A stretch of 64,000 nucleotides of DNA from Smaragdicoccus niigatensis DSM 44881 = NBRC 103563. Lineage in GTDB: Bacteria; Actinomycetota; Actinomycetes; Mycobacteriales; Mycobacteriaceae. The notes under the pieces are model-generated. The model saw nothing but the letters and a program-made list of their open reading frames with translations. It had not been told where the DNA came from and did not search any database. The stretch spans positions 834,761 through 898,760 of the forward strand of contig NZ_AQXZ01000019.1 in the NCBI RefSeq assembly GCF_000380645.1, given 5' to 3'. Both the position numbers and the translations under genes were made by a program. Of this stretch, positions 37,588 to 46,317 are shown piece by piece (position 1 is the first letter of the stretch; each line of letters opens with the position of its first letter).

Positions 37588-39021
37588 GTGAAACTGCGAA
37601 TGATGTTGTACCGAAGATCATCTCTCGCCATGATCGCCGTCGTGCTGGCGGTCGTGTTGAGCGCATGCGGACAACGGGTTGCGGGCACCGCGCAGTCGAT
37701 CTACGACGATCCATTCCGCGTTGCCGGCCTGGCGCCGGTCGGGGGCCAATCGGGCCCTCGCCCGGGTGTCCCGGACGCCGAACTTCGGATCTACAACACC
37801 GACCACGGCGAGATCGATCGCCTCGTCGGCAACGCCCTGAGCGACATCCAGGACTACTGGCGGCTCGAATATCCCTCGATCACCACCGCCCCGTTCCGCC
37901 CGATCGGGCGCATCGTGTCGTTCGACAGCCGATCCACCGAGTCCGTCCGGTTCTGCGGGATGGACACCTACCAACTCGTCAACGCCGCGTTCTGCACCCA
38001 GGACAACTCGATGGGATGGGACCGCGGACTCCTGCTCCCCGAGATGGTGTCCATCTGGGGGCCGATGGCGGTCGTCATGGTGGTGGCGCATGAATACGGC
38101 CACTCGATCCAGGGACAGTCCGGGCTGGCGAAGGACTCCGATCCGGGGATCGTGCTCGAGCAGCAGGCGGACTGCTTCGCCGGCGCATTCCTGCGGCACA
38201 TCGTCGAAGGTGGTGCCAAGCACTTCCGGCTCAATACCTCCGACGGCCTCACGGCGGTGCTGTCGACGATGGCGTCGCTGCGTGACGTCGATCCGAGCGA
38301 CCCGTTCGCGATCCACGGATCGTCCTTCGAGCGGGTTTCGGCCCTCCAGATCGGCTTCTCGGACGCCGCGGTGGGCTGCACGAAGATCACCGACAAGGAG
38401 ATCCAAGAGCGCCGCGCCGCGGTCGAGTCGAAGTTCCCGTCGGTCTCGCCCACCAAGGACGAACCGCCGGTCACCAGGGAGTCACTCAACGATCTGCTTT
38501 CGGCGCTGAACGGCGTGATGCCGGCGAAGAAGGAACCGCAGTTCGACTTCGGTGGGAAGTGCCCGGACAGCAAGCTCGACCGCCCGGCCCAATACTGCGA
38601 GACGGACAATCAGATCGCCGTCAACGTCGACGATCTCGCCCGGCGGGCGATTCCCATCTATCCCACCGAAGCGGGTCTGTATAAGACCGTCAACGGCGAC
38701 TTCACCGCGAACCTGGCCGTGATTTCGCGCTATTCGCTCGCCGTCCAGAAGCAGCTTGGGCATTCGATCCAGGGTGTTGAGGTCGGGCTTCGATCGTCCT
38801 GCCTGTCCGGAGCCATCGCCGCTGCCCTCGCGGAGCAAAAACCGGACGGAGTCCGGCTGACCTCCATCGATCTCGATGAAGCGATATCCGCGTTGCTGAC
38901 GGACGGATACGCGGCGCAGGACGTCGACGGCAAGTCGGTACCGAGCGGATTTTCCCGAGTCGAGTCATTCCGACTCGGGATCCTCCATGGCATCGACGCC
39001 TGCAACAGTCGGTACTACTAA
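37588..39021 (+). CDS. Neutral zinc metallopeptidase, lipoprotein
   Basis: 477 residues; the start is GTG 37588 or ATG 37600/37603. A signal peptide ends at lipobox VVLSAC, so the protein is probably lipid-anchored outside the membrane. The zinc site is VVAHEYGHSIQ (HExxH at about 167), with the third-ligand region EQQADCFAGAF about 25 residues later, as in the YpfJ-type neutral zinc metallopeptidases. A long C-terminal domain (about 300-477) has paired Cys. It converges with and overlaps esxT by 4 nt. Its role, possibly in processing ESX or wall proteins, is inference. Confidence 0.8.
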   Translation: MKLRMMLYRRSSLAMIAVVLAVVLSACGQRVAGTAQSIYDDPFRVAGLAPVGGQSGPRPGVPDAELRIYNTDHGEIDRLVGNALSDIQDYWRLEYPSITTAPFRPIGRIVSFDSRSTESVRFCGMDTYQLVNAAFCTQDNSMGWDRGLLLPEMVSIWGPMAVVMVVAHEYGHSIQGQSGLAKDSDPGIVLEQQADCFAGAFLRHIVEGGAKHFRLNTSDGLTAVLSTMASLRDVDPSDPFAIHGSSFERVSALQIGFSDAAVGCTKITDKEIQERRAAVESKFPSVSPTKDEPPVTRESLNDLLSALNGVMPAKKEPQFDFGGKCPDSKLDRPAQYCETDNQIAVNVDDLARRAIPIYPTEAGLYKTVNGDFTANLAVISRYSLAVQKQLGHSIQGVEVGLRSSCLSGAIAAALAEQKPDGVRLTSIDLDEAISALLTDGYAAQDVDGKSVPSGFSRVESFRLGILHGIDACNSRYY

Positions 39022-39311
39022 AACAACGACGCGAGCTGGCGATCAGTCGCCTGCAACTGCTCGTTGCCGGTGAGAACAACGCCCGCGGCCTGGTTCAGCA
39101 TCGAGGTCAGTTCCTCGGTTTTGCTGTTCCAGTTGGCCTGAAGCGCCGCGAATGCGTCGTTCGCCTCACCCTGCCAGTGCTGGTCGACGAACTGGCGAAC
39201 CTGGCTGTTGAAGTCGGCGAGCATCGACAGCAGACCCTGCGCGCTCGACCGGATTGAATTGGCACCATCCGCGACGGACGCGAAATTGGCTGCAATGACG
39301 GAATCGGACAT
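39018..39311 (-). CDS. esxT: WXG100 protein EsxT
   Basis: 97 residues from ATG 39311 with TAGGAGTTCTC upstream. It is a helical hairpin with the turn motif HWQGEA (W-x-G) near residue 46 and no signal peptide. It is the partner of EsxU, 17 nt downstream of it, in the same order as Rv3445c-Rv3444c. The C-terminus has no YxxxD/E export motif and no Tyr at all. It is a probable ESX-4 substrate. Confidence 0.88.
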   Translation of the reverse strand: MSDSVIAANFASVADGANSIRSSAQGLLSMLADFNSQVRQFVDQHWQGEANDAFAALQANWNSKTEELTSMLNQAAGVVLTGNEQLQATDRQLASLF

Positions 39312-39328
39312 GAGAACTCCTAAACGAC

Positions 39329-39625
39329 TCAGAGGTTGAGAGAGCTGACCTGGCTGTGGAACTGTTCGTCGGCTCCACCGATCGCGGCACCGGCTCGGGC
39401 GACGTCGTCGGCAGTCGACTGCAGCTGGTTGTTGAGCTCGCGCGCGAGCGAGAAGTACCGATCCATGAAGTTGTCGAACGCGTTGCGCGCCTGGCCCTGC
39501 CACGTCGCCGTGGTCATATCGGACTGCTGGTCGACGCGGGCAATCGTTTCGGCGATCTGTGTGTGCTTGTCGTGCATATCCTGCGAGAACTTCCGGATCT
39601 GGTCCGGGCTGGCCAATAGCGGCAT
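39329..39625 (-). CDS. esxU: WXG100 protein EsxU
   Basis: 98 residues from ATG 39625 with AAGGAGCACCG upstream. The hairpin turn motif is ATWQGQARNAF near residue 41. It is expected to form a heterodimer with EsxT for export by the neighbouring ESX-4 machinery. No clear C-terminal YxxxD/E motif is present (end ADEQFHSQVSSLNL). A SigM-like ECF promoter lies 36-62 bp upstream, separating esxUT from the eccC transcript. Confidence 0.88.
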   Translation of the reverse strand: MPLLASPDQIRKFSQDMHDKHTQIAETIARVDQQSDMTTATWQGQARNAFDNFMDRYFSLARELNNQLQSTADDVARAGAAIGGADEQFHSQVSSLNL

Positions 39626-39660
39626 CGGTGCTCCTTGAATCAAGTTCCTTACGCACCCTT

Positions 39661-39687
39661 CGACGCGTGAAACCCGAGATCGGTTCC
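39661..39687 (-). promoter_or_regulatory. SigM-like ECF promoter of esxU-esxT
   Basis: On the reverse strand GGAAC (39687-39683), 17-nt spacer, CGTCG (39665-39661). This fits the mycobacterial SigM consensus GGAAC-N16-18-CGTCR, and esxU/esxT are known SigM targets in M. tuberculosis. The predicted start leaves a leader of about 28 nt. It overlaps the very 3' side of the upstream gap, before the T7SS-associated gene stop at 39705. Confidence 0.6.
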
Positions 39688-39704
39688 ATCGAAGTCGAAA
39701 TAGC

Positions 39705-40910
39705 TCAGCGGACGACGTCGACCGAGGCCACGACCTGCTCACACGTCGCCGCGAGGTCGTGCCACACTCCCGGCCGGAACTGGCAGCCGACGCTGGTCTG
39801 AACTCCGCGGTCGATCATGGTGTACCAACGGATTTCGGACGTATCGCCAGTCGGATGCTCGGTGTAGAAGATCGTTTGCCGGCCCCCGTAGACGAGGTCT
39901 TCGAGATCGGAGAACGTGTCTGCCTTGGCCAGCATCTGCCGGCGCAGCGATCGCTTCGCGTCGTCGAGGGTCGTCGCTTCGGGCACCGAGTTCTGCGTCA
40001 CGATGATCCGAAGATCCTTGCGGTCGCCGAGACTCAGGTCGATGCGGCGCTGGCCGGAATCCTGGTCTCGCTCCTGAGAGGTCCAGCCAGGCGGAAGGAG
40101 AAGGTGCGCACGTCCGAATGCGATCGTCTGCGGCTTGTCGGAAGCCTTCGCGGACTCGGGTCGATCGATGAGCAGGAACGTCCCAGCGACGACGACCGCG
40201 ACCATCAATGCACCCGCGAGAACCCACCAGACGCGGGGCACCGTCGCCAACCGCGTGCCCAACGACGGCACCGGTTCCCGCTTCTGTTCGAGCCCCGCCG
40301 GATCCGGTGCGACGACCGCTCGCACCGATTGCGCCGCAATGCGGTCGAGCTCTGCACGGCCGGTGATCAGCACCTGATCGATCCCGGGCCGACTGACCAG
40401 GTCGCCGAACTGCGCTGCGCGATCAGGAGATTCGGCAACATCACCCGAACCCAGCGTCGGTGCGTAGCGCGACTCGGAGATCCGGCCGTCCGCGCCGACC
40501 ACACTTGCGCACGTCGAGAGTTCGCCGCATTCGACCACGAGCGTCACACCTCGCTGACCGCGACGACGGACGACCGCCGACGCGAACGGCGTGCACGACA
40601 CCGCACACCCGAGCGCCGGACCGACTTCCTCGAGTTGCCGGATTCGCCGCGTACCCCAATGCGTCGGGTGGATGAACGTCAATCGGTCGATCGATTTCGC
40701 CGACCGACCGAGCGTGCCGAATGCCCCTCGGACCAACGCTTCGAGCGCCTGCGACATCGGTGTCGGGCGAAGTCCCGCCGTACCGGCAAGAACGACCTCG
40801 TCCCCGAGGTAGCGGGCCGGATTCCAATTCTGATCCGGTACGGCTTGGAACGCGCCGCCGGTGCGAATCCAGCAACCACCGTCGGTGATGACGAGCTCGG
40901 CCGCGGTCAC
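39705..40910 (-). CDS. Type VII secretion-associated protein (Rv3446c-like)
   Basis: 401 residues. The N-terminal 200 residues have an actin-like/ASKHA-type look (TLVVECGELSTCASVVG). A single membrane helix (about 222-244) follows a basic segment, and the extracytoplasmic C-terminal domain ends in a Cys pair (SVGCQF, AATCEQ). The whole fits the T7SS-associated family beside eccC in ESX-4 loci. Its GTG overlaps the eccC stop (GTGA). Its exact role in secretion is unknown. Confidence 0.82.
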   Translation of the reverse strand: MTAAELVITDGGCWIRTGGAFQAVPDQNWNPARYLGDEVVLAGTAGLRPTPMSQALEALVRGAFGTLGRSAKSIDRLTFIHPTHWGTRRIRQLEEVGPALGCAVSCTPFASAVVRRRGQRGVTLVVECGELSTCASVVGADGRISESRYAPTLGSGDVAESPDRAAQFGDLVSRPGIDQVLITGRAELDRIAAQSVRAVVAPDPAGLEQKREPVPSLGTRLATVPRVWWVLAGALMVAVVVAGTFLLIDRPESAKASDKPQTIAFGRAHLLLPPGWTSQERDQDSGQRRIDLSLGDRKDLRIIVTQNSVPEATTLDDAKRSLRRQMLAKADTFSDLEDLVYGGRQTIFYTEHPTGDTSEIRWYTMIDRGVQTSVGCQFRPGVWHDLAATCEQVVASVDVVR

Positions 40911-43900
40911 GACGGTGGAGCCCAGGCCGTCTGAACCAGCGCCGCATCCCGCGTGACGAACACACCGCGCCCGGCCGGCATCGCCGAAGGCCGCACCTGA
41001 CCGACGAGCGCTCCCTCCTCGCGGTTACCGCTCATCACCACGCCCGCGGCCCCGACTTCACGAAGTCGGCTGATCACCGGGTCGAACAGAGCGCGGGCCG
41101 CGCCGCCGCTGCGCCGCGCGAGAACGAGGTGCAACCCGATGTCCTTGGCCTGCGCGAGGAATTCGACGATCGGCGCCATCGGATTCGATCCGGTTGCGAC
41201 GAGGTCGTAGTCATCGATGATCACGAAGATCTCCGGCCCCGACCACCACGACCGGTCTCGAAGCTGTTGTTGCGTGATGTCCGCAGCGGGGAGGCGCCCG
41301 CGAAGAACGGTCGAGAGGTCGTTCATCATCGTGGTCAGCGTCGGCGCGGCTGGCGCGTAGCCGGCGAGATGGTCGCCGTCGACGACACCGAGGAGGGTCC
41401 GGCGGTAGTCGCCGACGATGAGCTTGACCTCGCTCGGCGCATGCCGCTCGGTGAGTTCGCGGGCGATGAGCCGCAGCAGGTTCGTCTTGCCACACTCACT
41501 GTCGCCGAACACCAGCATGTGAGCTTGCTCGGCGAAGTCGACGAATGCGGGTCGCAGATCGGCTTCGCGGAGACCGATCGGGACCGCGAGCTTGCCCATT
41601 GAAGCATCGACCAACGCCGCGTGAAGGGCGTCGACGCGAAGCTCGGTCGGCAGCATCCGAACCGCGGGCGCCGGATCGGATGCGTTGCGTACGGCGACGA
41701 GGTTTGCGACCGCGAACAGACCCGCCTGATCACCGATCTGCGGTCGCGCGACAAGCAGGTGATGACCTTCCTTCGTCATGCCACGGCCCGGACGTCCGGC
41801 GGGTACCTGCGCTGCGAGGCGGCGCCCGAAATCTGAATCGATGGCGTCGCCGAGCCGCAATTCGATCCGCGTGCCGAGTTGATCCTTCAGCGCCGGTCGC
41901 AGATCCGGCCATCGGGCGGCGGTGATGACAACGTGCACTCCATACGAAAGTCCTTGCGTGGCAATCGCGGTGATCTGCTGTTCGAGGCCGTCGAAGTCCG
42001 ACCGCAGGACGCCGAATCCGTCGATCACGAGGAAGACGTCACCGAAGTCATCGCCGAACGAGGGTTCTGTCGCACGCCTGCGACGGAACTCGACCATCGA
42101 CTCGACGCCCCACGTCCGGAAGTGACGTTCGCGCTCGGCGACGAGTCCCGTCACTTCGGCGACGGTTCGGCGCACGAGATCACTGTCTCGGCGGGACGCG
42201 ACTGAACCCACATGTGGCAGTTGGGTCAGCCCGTTGAGGAGTCCACCGCCAAAGTCGAGGCAATAGAACTGCACCTGGCGGGAGGAATGGGTCAATGCCA
42301 GCGAGCACACCAACGTTCGGATCGCGGTCGACTTGCCCGACTGCGGCCCACCGACGATTGCGGCGTTTCCAAATCCGCCCGAGAAGTCGACCACGAGCGG
42401 ATCGCGGCGCTGCTCGAAGGGTCGGTCGACCTGCCCGATCGGCACCCGGAGACCGGCCAGCGCCTCGATCTCCGCCTCCAGGCGGGCACCGAGGATCTCC
42501 GTCAGATCGGCCGAAGCGTCCAGTGGGGGAAGCCAGACTCGGTGGGCGTTGGCACCGCGACCCCGGACCTTCCCCACGATCGTGTCGAAGAGCGTCGAGG
42601 TACCTGCGTCTGCCGCGGCCTGCGCGATCGCAGGAGGCACGTCAGGCATCTCTACTTCGAGCGCCCGGAACAGCATGGGCCGCAGCGCCGACGATCGGAC
42701 TCGCGCACCTCCTGCCGCGCTCTCGACGAACGGACCTGACACATAAGCGGACTGGAATCGAAGCAGGTCGCCATGATCGGACTTCAGGTAGGCGGCACCC
42801 GGTGTCGACGGCAAGTGGTGCGCATCGGGAACGCCGAGCACCGCGCGCGACTCGCTTGCCGAGAACGTCTTCAGTCCGATCCGGTAGGACAGATGGCTGT
42901 CCACGCCGCGCAGACGCCCCTCGTCGAGTCGCTGGCTCGAGAGCAGCAGATGGATGTGCAGCGAACGCCCGAGCCGGCCGATCGCGACGAACAACTCGGA
43001 GAACTCCGGATGCTGGGACAGCAACTCAGAGAATTCATCGACGACGATGAGCAACGCCGGCATCGGAGCGAGCTGTGCACCCGCTTCGCGGGCCCGTTCG
43101 TAGTCGCCGACATTCGCGAAGTTGCCTGCCGCACGGAGGATTTCCTGGCGGCGGTTCATCTCACCGGCAAGCGCGTCGCGCATGCGTTCGACGAGGGTCG
43201 ACTCCGCTTCGAGGTTCGTGATGACCGCAGCGACGTGGTGCACGCCGTCGAGCCCGAGGAATGTCGCGCCGCCCTTGAAGTCGACGAGGACGAGGTTGAG
43301 TTGCTCGGGTGAGTGGGTCGCGATGAGGCCCAGTACGAGAGTTCGGAGGAACTCCGACTTTCCGGAACCCGTGGCTCCGATGCACAGACCGTGGGGACCG
43401 ATTCCGCTTTCCGCCGACTCCTTGAGGTCGAGTTCGACGACCGATCCGTCTTCGGCGACTCCGACGGGAACCCGTAAACGGTCCCTTCCGACGCGGCGAG
43501 ACCAGGACTGATCTGCGTCGAAATTCAGTGGGTCGATATCGATGAGCCCGGCCCATCCGGATCGGCTTCTCGTTCCTTCGGCGGGCGTCGAGCCGAGTGC
43601 GGGAGCCCGGAATCGCGCCATGCTCCGCGCAACCTGCTCGGCTTCGACAATCGAGACCTCGTCGATCACGGCGATGGGCGTCAACCCGGATTCGCCCCGG
43701 GCGCTGATCTGCCGACCGTCGAGGGACAGTTCCAGCGTGCGGCCCACCGCTGGAGCAAGGGGCGTTCCGAACGACACCAGAGTCACCGACTCGAGTCCGG
43801 CGTCACCGATGACTTCGCTCGCATCGACGGAATCCGCGATCACGACGACGTGGGGTGCGGTGTGGGTCGACGCGGAACGCGTGAAGCGGCCTCGATTCGA

Positions 43901-44791
43901 CAGCCATCCGCCCAGCATGGCTCGCACGTCCGAGACGGAAACGCCGACCAATCGACGCTCCCCCAACGCATCTCGCTGCGTCGGATGCTGCACGTGCGGC
44001 AGCCACTTCGCCCAATCCCACCTGCCGGCCACGGTCGGGTCGGCCACGATCGCAACGACCACGTCGTCCGGACCGTGAGCCATGCACAGTGACGACACGA
44101 GCGCACGAACTCCCGCGCGCACGATGTCGGCGTCTCCCTCGATCCGGACCGAGGCATACCCCCGCAGCGAGACCGCGATCGGCAGATTCGGCACCACGGA
44201 ATGCGCACGAACGAAACGACGCAGCGCGAGTGCGCTGACGGGTTCGAGTTCGTCGAGCGGTCCGAGATCGGGAGTCACGAGGCCGCGCGCCAACCGCTGG
44301 TCACCGACTCCGATTCGCACGTGTCCGAAGTCCGGATCGGTGGATCGACGCTCCCACATGCGAGATGTCCCCGCTCGCTCCCACAGCATGCGCGGGTCGG
44401 GATGGGTCCACGCTGCGGCCGCCTGCTGGTCCGATCGGACCGCGGCCACCTCGGCACGAGTCTGATCGAGGTACCGCAGGTAGTCCGCGCGGTCCGCATC
44501 GGAAGCCCCGGCAGACGTCCCGGAGCGCTGTCCGGCGTACATCCCCAAGGTCGAGACCGCCATCATCACGGGGAAGAGCAGACCGACCGGGTTGGACGCC
44601 AACGAGCCGGAAGCGAACAACATCGCGACCATGCCGGCCGCACCCGCGATCGTGACGACGGGCAGGATCTTCGCCAGAAAGCTGCCAGATGTCGGTCGTT
44701 TGACTTCCGGTGGTGGCTGAAGGGGCATTTCGCCGCCCGGGACCCGTGGCGCAGGATGTCGTGGACCGCGCTCGAAACGGACCGACGTCAT
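40907..44791 (-). CDS. eccC: ESX-4 type VII secretion ATPase EccC (single chain)
   Basis: 1,294 residues. Two membrane helices (about 40-62, 67-87) are followed by a DUF domain and three FtsK/SpoIIIE ATPase domains. Walker A motifs are GATGSGKSEF (about 472), GGPQSGKSTA (about 816) and GDSECGKTNL (about 1100); Walker B-like segments are LVLVDFKGG, FYCLDFGGG and LIVGDYRR. All three Walker A loops look intact. It is the motor that binds WXG100 substrates and drives export. It is divergent from eccD across a 104-bp promoter region and overlaps the next gene. Confidence 0.95.
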   Translation of the reverse strand: MTSVRFERGPRHPAPRVPGGEMPLQPPPEVKRPTSGSFLAKILPVVTIAGAAGMVAMLFASGSLASNPVGLLFPVMMAVSTLGMYAGQRSGTSAGASDADRADYLRYLDQTRAEVAAVRSDQQAAAAWTHPDPRMLWERAGTSRMWERRSTDPDFGHVRIGVGDQRLARGLVTPDLGPLDELEPVSALALRRFVRAHSVVPNLPIAVSLRGYASVRIEGDADIVRAGVRALVSSLCMAHGPDDVVVAIVADPTVAGRWDWAKWLPHVQHPTQRDALGERRLVGVSVSDVRAMLGGWLSNRGRFTRSASTHTAPHVVVIADSVDASEVIGDAGLESVTLVSFGTPLAPAVGRTLELSLDGRQISARGESGLTPIAVIDEVSIVEAEQVARSMARFRAPALGSTPAEGTRSRSGWAGLIDIDPLNFDADQSWSRRVGRDRLRVPVGVAEDGSVVELDLKESAESGIGPHGLCIGATGSGKSEFLRTLVLGLIATHSPEQLNLVLVDFKGGATFLGLDGVHHVAAVITNLEAESTLVERMRDALAGEMNRRQEILRAAGNFANVGDYERAREAGAQLAPMPALLIVVDEFSELLSQHPEFSELFVAIGRLGRSLHIHLLLSSQRLDEGRLRGVDSHLSYRIGLKTFSASESRAVLGVPDAHHLPSTPGAAYLKSDHGDLLRFQSAYVSGPFVESAAGGARVRSSALRPMLFRALEVEMPDVPPAIAQAAADAGTSTLFDTIVGKVRGRGANAHRVWLPPLDASADLTEILGARLEAEIEALAGLRVPIGQVDRPFEQRRDPLVVDFSGGFGNAAIVGGPQSGKSTAIRTLVCSLALTHSSRQVQFYCLDFGGGLLNGLTQLPHVGSVASRRDSDLVRRTVAEVTGLVAERERHFRTWGVESMVEFRRRRATEPSFGDDFGDVFLVIDGFGVLRSDFDGLEQQITAIATQGLSYGVHVVITAARWPDLRPALKDQLGTRIELRLGDAIDSDFGRRLAAQVPAGRPGRGMTKEGHHLLVARPQIGDQAGLFAVANLVAVRNASDPAPAVRMLPTELRVDALHAALVDASMGKLAVPIGLREADLRPAFVDFAEQAHMLVFGDSECGKTNLLRLIARELTERHAPSEVKLIVGDYRRTLLGVVDGDHLAGYAPAAPTLTTMMNDLSTVLRGRLPAADITQQQLRDRSWWSGPEIFVIIDDYDLVATGSNPMAPIVEFLAQAKDIGLHLVLARRSGGAARALFDPVISRLREVGAAGVVMSGNREEGALVGQVRPSAMPAGRGVFVTRDAALVQTAWAPPS

Positions 44792-44895
44792 GACCGGACC
44801 ACCCGCATAGGTAAATGAATATCAACATCATGATGGCTGCGGCACCGACTGCCTAAAATCGCAGCTGACCGCATCCTCCGACGTCAGGGGAACGT
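44792..44895. promoter_or_regulatory. Divergent promoter region of eccC and eccD
   Basis: A 104-bp gap, locally A/T-rich (GTAAATGAATATCAACATCATGATG). It must drive eccC leftward and eccD rightward. I find no SigM-type GGAAC...CGTC pair here, unlike upstream of esxU. Confidence 0.5.
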
Positions 44896-46317
44896 TTGAG
44901 CCAGGCCATGTCTTCGGGCCAGTCAACCGAGCCCGCGGCCGACGCCGTACCGGGAACGCTGCGTCCAGCAGTGCTCTGCCGGCTGACGATTGCGACAAAC
45001 GATCGACAGGTCGATGTCTCGGTACCGGCCGACATTCCGATCGCTCTGTTGTTGCCAGACCTCGCTGCGCTGACCATCGGATCCGCGAACGGCGCGTCTG
45101 AGGCGCTCACCCTGAGCAGGGTCGGGCAGCCACCGTTGACTGGCACTCTGAGTCTTCGCGCGCACGGCATCGCGGATGGCGATCTCCTCGTGCTGAGCCG
45201 TCCGTCCGCACGGGTGGACCCCGTTTTCGATGATGTCGCTTCGCTCTTGTCCGGTCCGGATGTCACCCGGGAACGGGCGTGGAGTGAGACGAGTGCGCAC
45301 GCTGTCGCGTGGACGTGCGGGGCTGCACTGCTCGTGGCCGCATGCTCAACACTGTTGTGGGGCAACGGGTCTGCCGACACCGGCATTCGGATCGTGGCGG
45401 CGTTCGGCACGGCAGCCGTGCTGTTACTGTGCGGTCTGATCGCGGCACGAACCTACGACGAACCACTCCTGTCGGCGGGTCTGGGCGCCGCCGCAGCGCC
45501 GCTCGCTTTCACCGGGGCACTCCTCCTCATTCCTGATCCACGGCTTGGCGGCGTCCTGTTCGGCTGCGCACTGGCGGGAACGACGTCGATCATCGCCGCG
45601 CGTTTGTCGGGACGCGGCCACACCGCGTTGTCCGCTCTCGCCTACCTCGCCGTTCTGGCCGCCCCGGCGGCTCTGCTTGGCACGATTACGAGCCCGGCAC
45701 TGCCCACGTGCGCTGCCGTGCTGACTGTGTGCGGCCTGGCGGGGCTGACCGCGGCGAGTCGCCTGTCCGTGACGCTGAGTCGGCTGCCGATTCCGGCGCT
45801 GCCCGGCCCACTTGCCGACAGCGATCGCGACGTCGACCACGACCTTCCCTCGTTCGCCGAACTCCAGCAGAGCGCCATCCGCGCCGACCGCTACCTCGCC
45901 GGTCTTGTCCTCGCCGCAACGGTCGCGATCGTCCTTGGAGCGGTCGGAGCAACGTTGGGTGGCGTCGGTGTCTCGTGGCGAGGCGTCGCACTGGCCGGCG
46001 CTTGCGCCGTCCTCCTGGGCCTGCGTGCGCGCACCTACGCGGCGGCCGCACCAGCAGCAGCACTCTTGGCGGGCGCTTCGACGACGGTCGCGGCGGTGGC
46101 CGTCGGTATCGCGTTCCGCTCCGATGTGGCGCTCGTGGGGTTCGCTCTGGCAGCGGTGGCGGCCGGGGCCGCGGTGTTGATCGGTACGGCCGGCAGTCGC
46201 CAGCTGAGTCCTCCGGCTCGCCGCGCGATCGACGTCCTCGAGCTCGTCGCGATTGCGGTCGCCGTTCCACTTGCCTGTTGGGTGGGCGGATTGTTCGACT
46301 CACTCTCGCTGCGGTGA
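44896..46317 (+). CDS. eccD: ESX-4 membrane channel protein EccD
   Basis: 473 residues from TTG 44896, which has CAGGGG at good spacing; ATG 44908 is an alternative. The N-terminal ubiquitin-like cytoplasmic domain (about 22-105: LCRLTIATNDRQVDVSVPAD...) is followed by about eleven membrane helices that end at LACWVGGLFDSLSLR. EccD forms the main membrane vestibule of the ESX core with EccB, EccC and EccE. Its stop overlaps the mycP GTG (GTGA). Confidence 0.92.
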   Translation: MSQAMSSGQSTEPAADAVPGTLRPAVLCRLTIATNDRQVDVSVPADIPIALLLPDLAALTIGSANGASEALTLSRVGQPPLTGTLSLRAHGIADGDLLVLSRPSARVDPVFDDVASLLSGPDVTRERAWSETSAHAVAWTCGAALLVAACSTLLWGNGSADTGIRIVAAFGTAAVLLLCGLIAARTYDEPLLSAGLGAAAAPLAFTGALLLIPDPRLGGVLFGCALAGTTSIIAARLSGRGHTALSALAYLAVLAAPAALLGTITSPALPTCAAVLTVCGLAGLTAASRLSVTLSRLPIPALPGPLADSDRDVDHDLPSFAELQQSAIRADRYLAGLVLAATVAIVLGAVGATLGGVGVSWRGVALAGACAVLLGLRARTYAAAAPAAALLAGASTTVAAVAVGIAFRSDVALVGFALAAVAAGAAVLIGTAGSRQLSPPARRAIDVLELVAIAVAVPLACWVGGLFDSLSLR

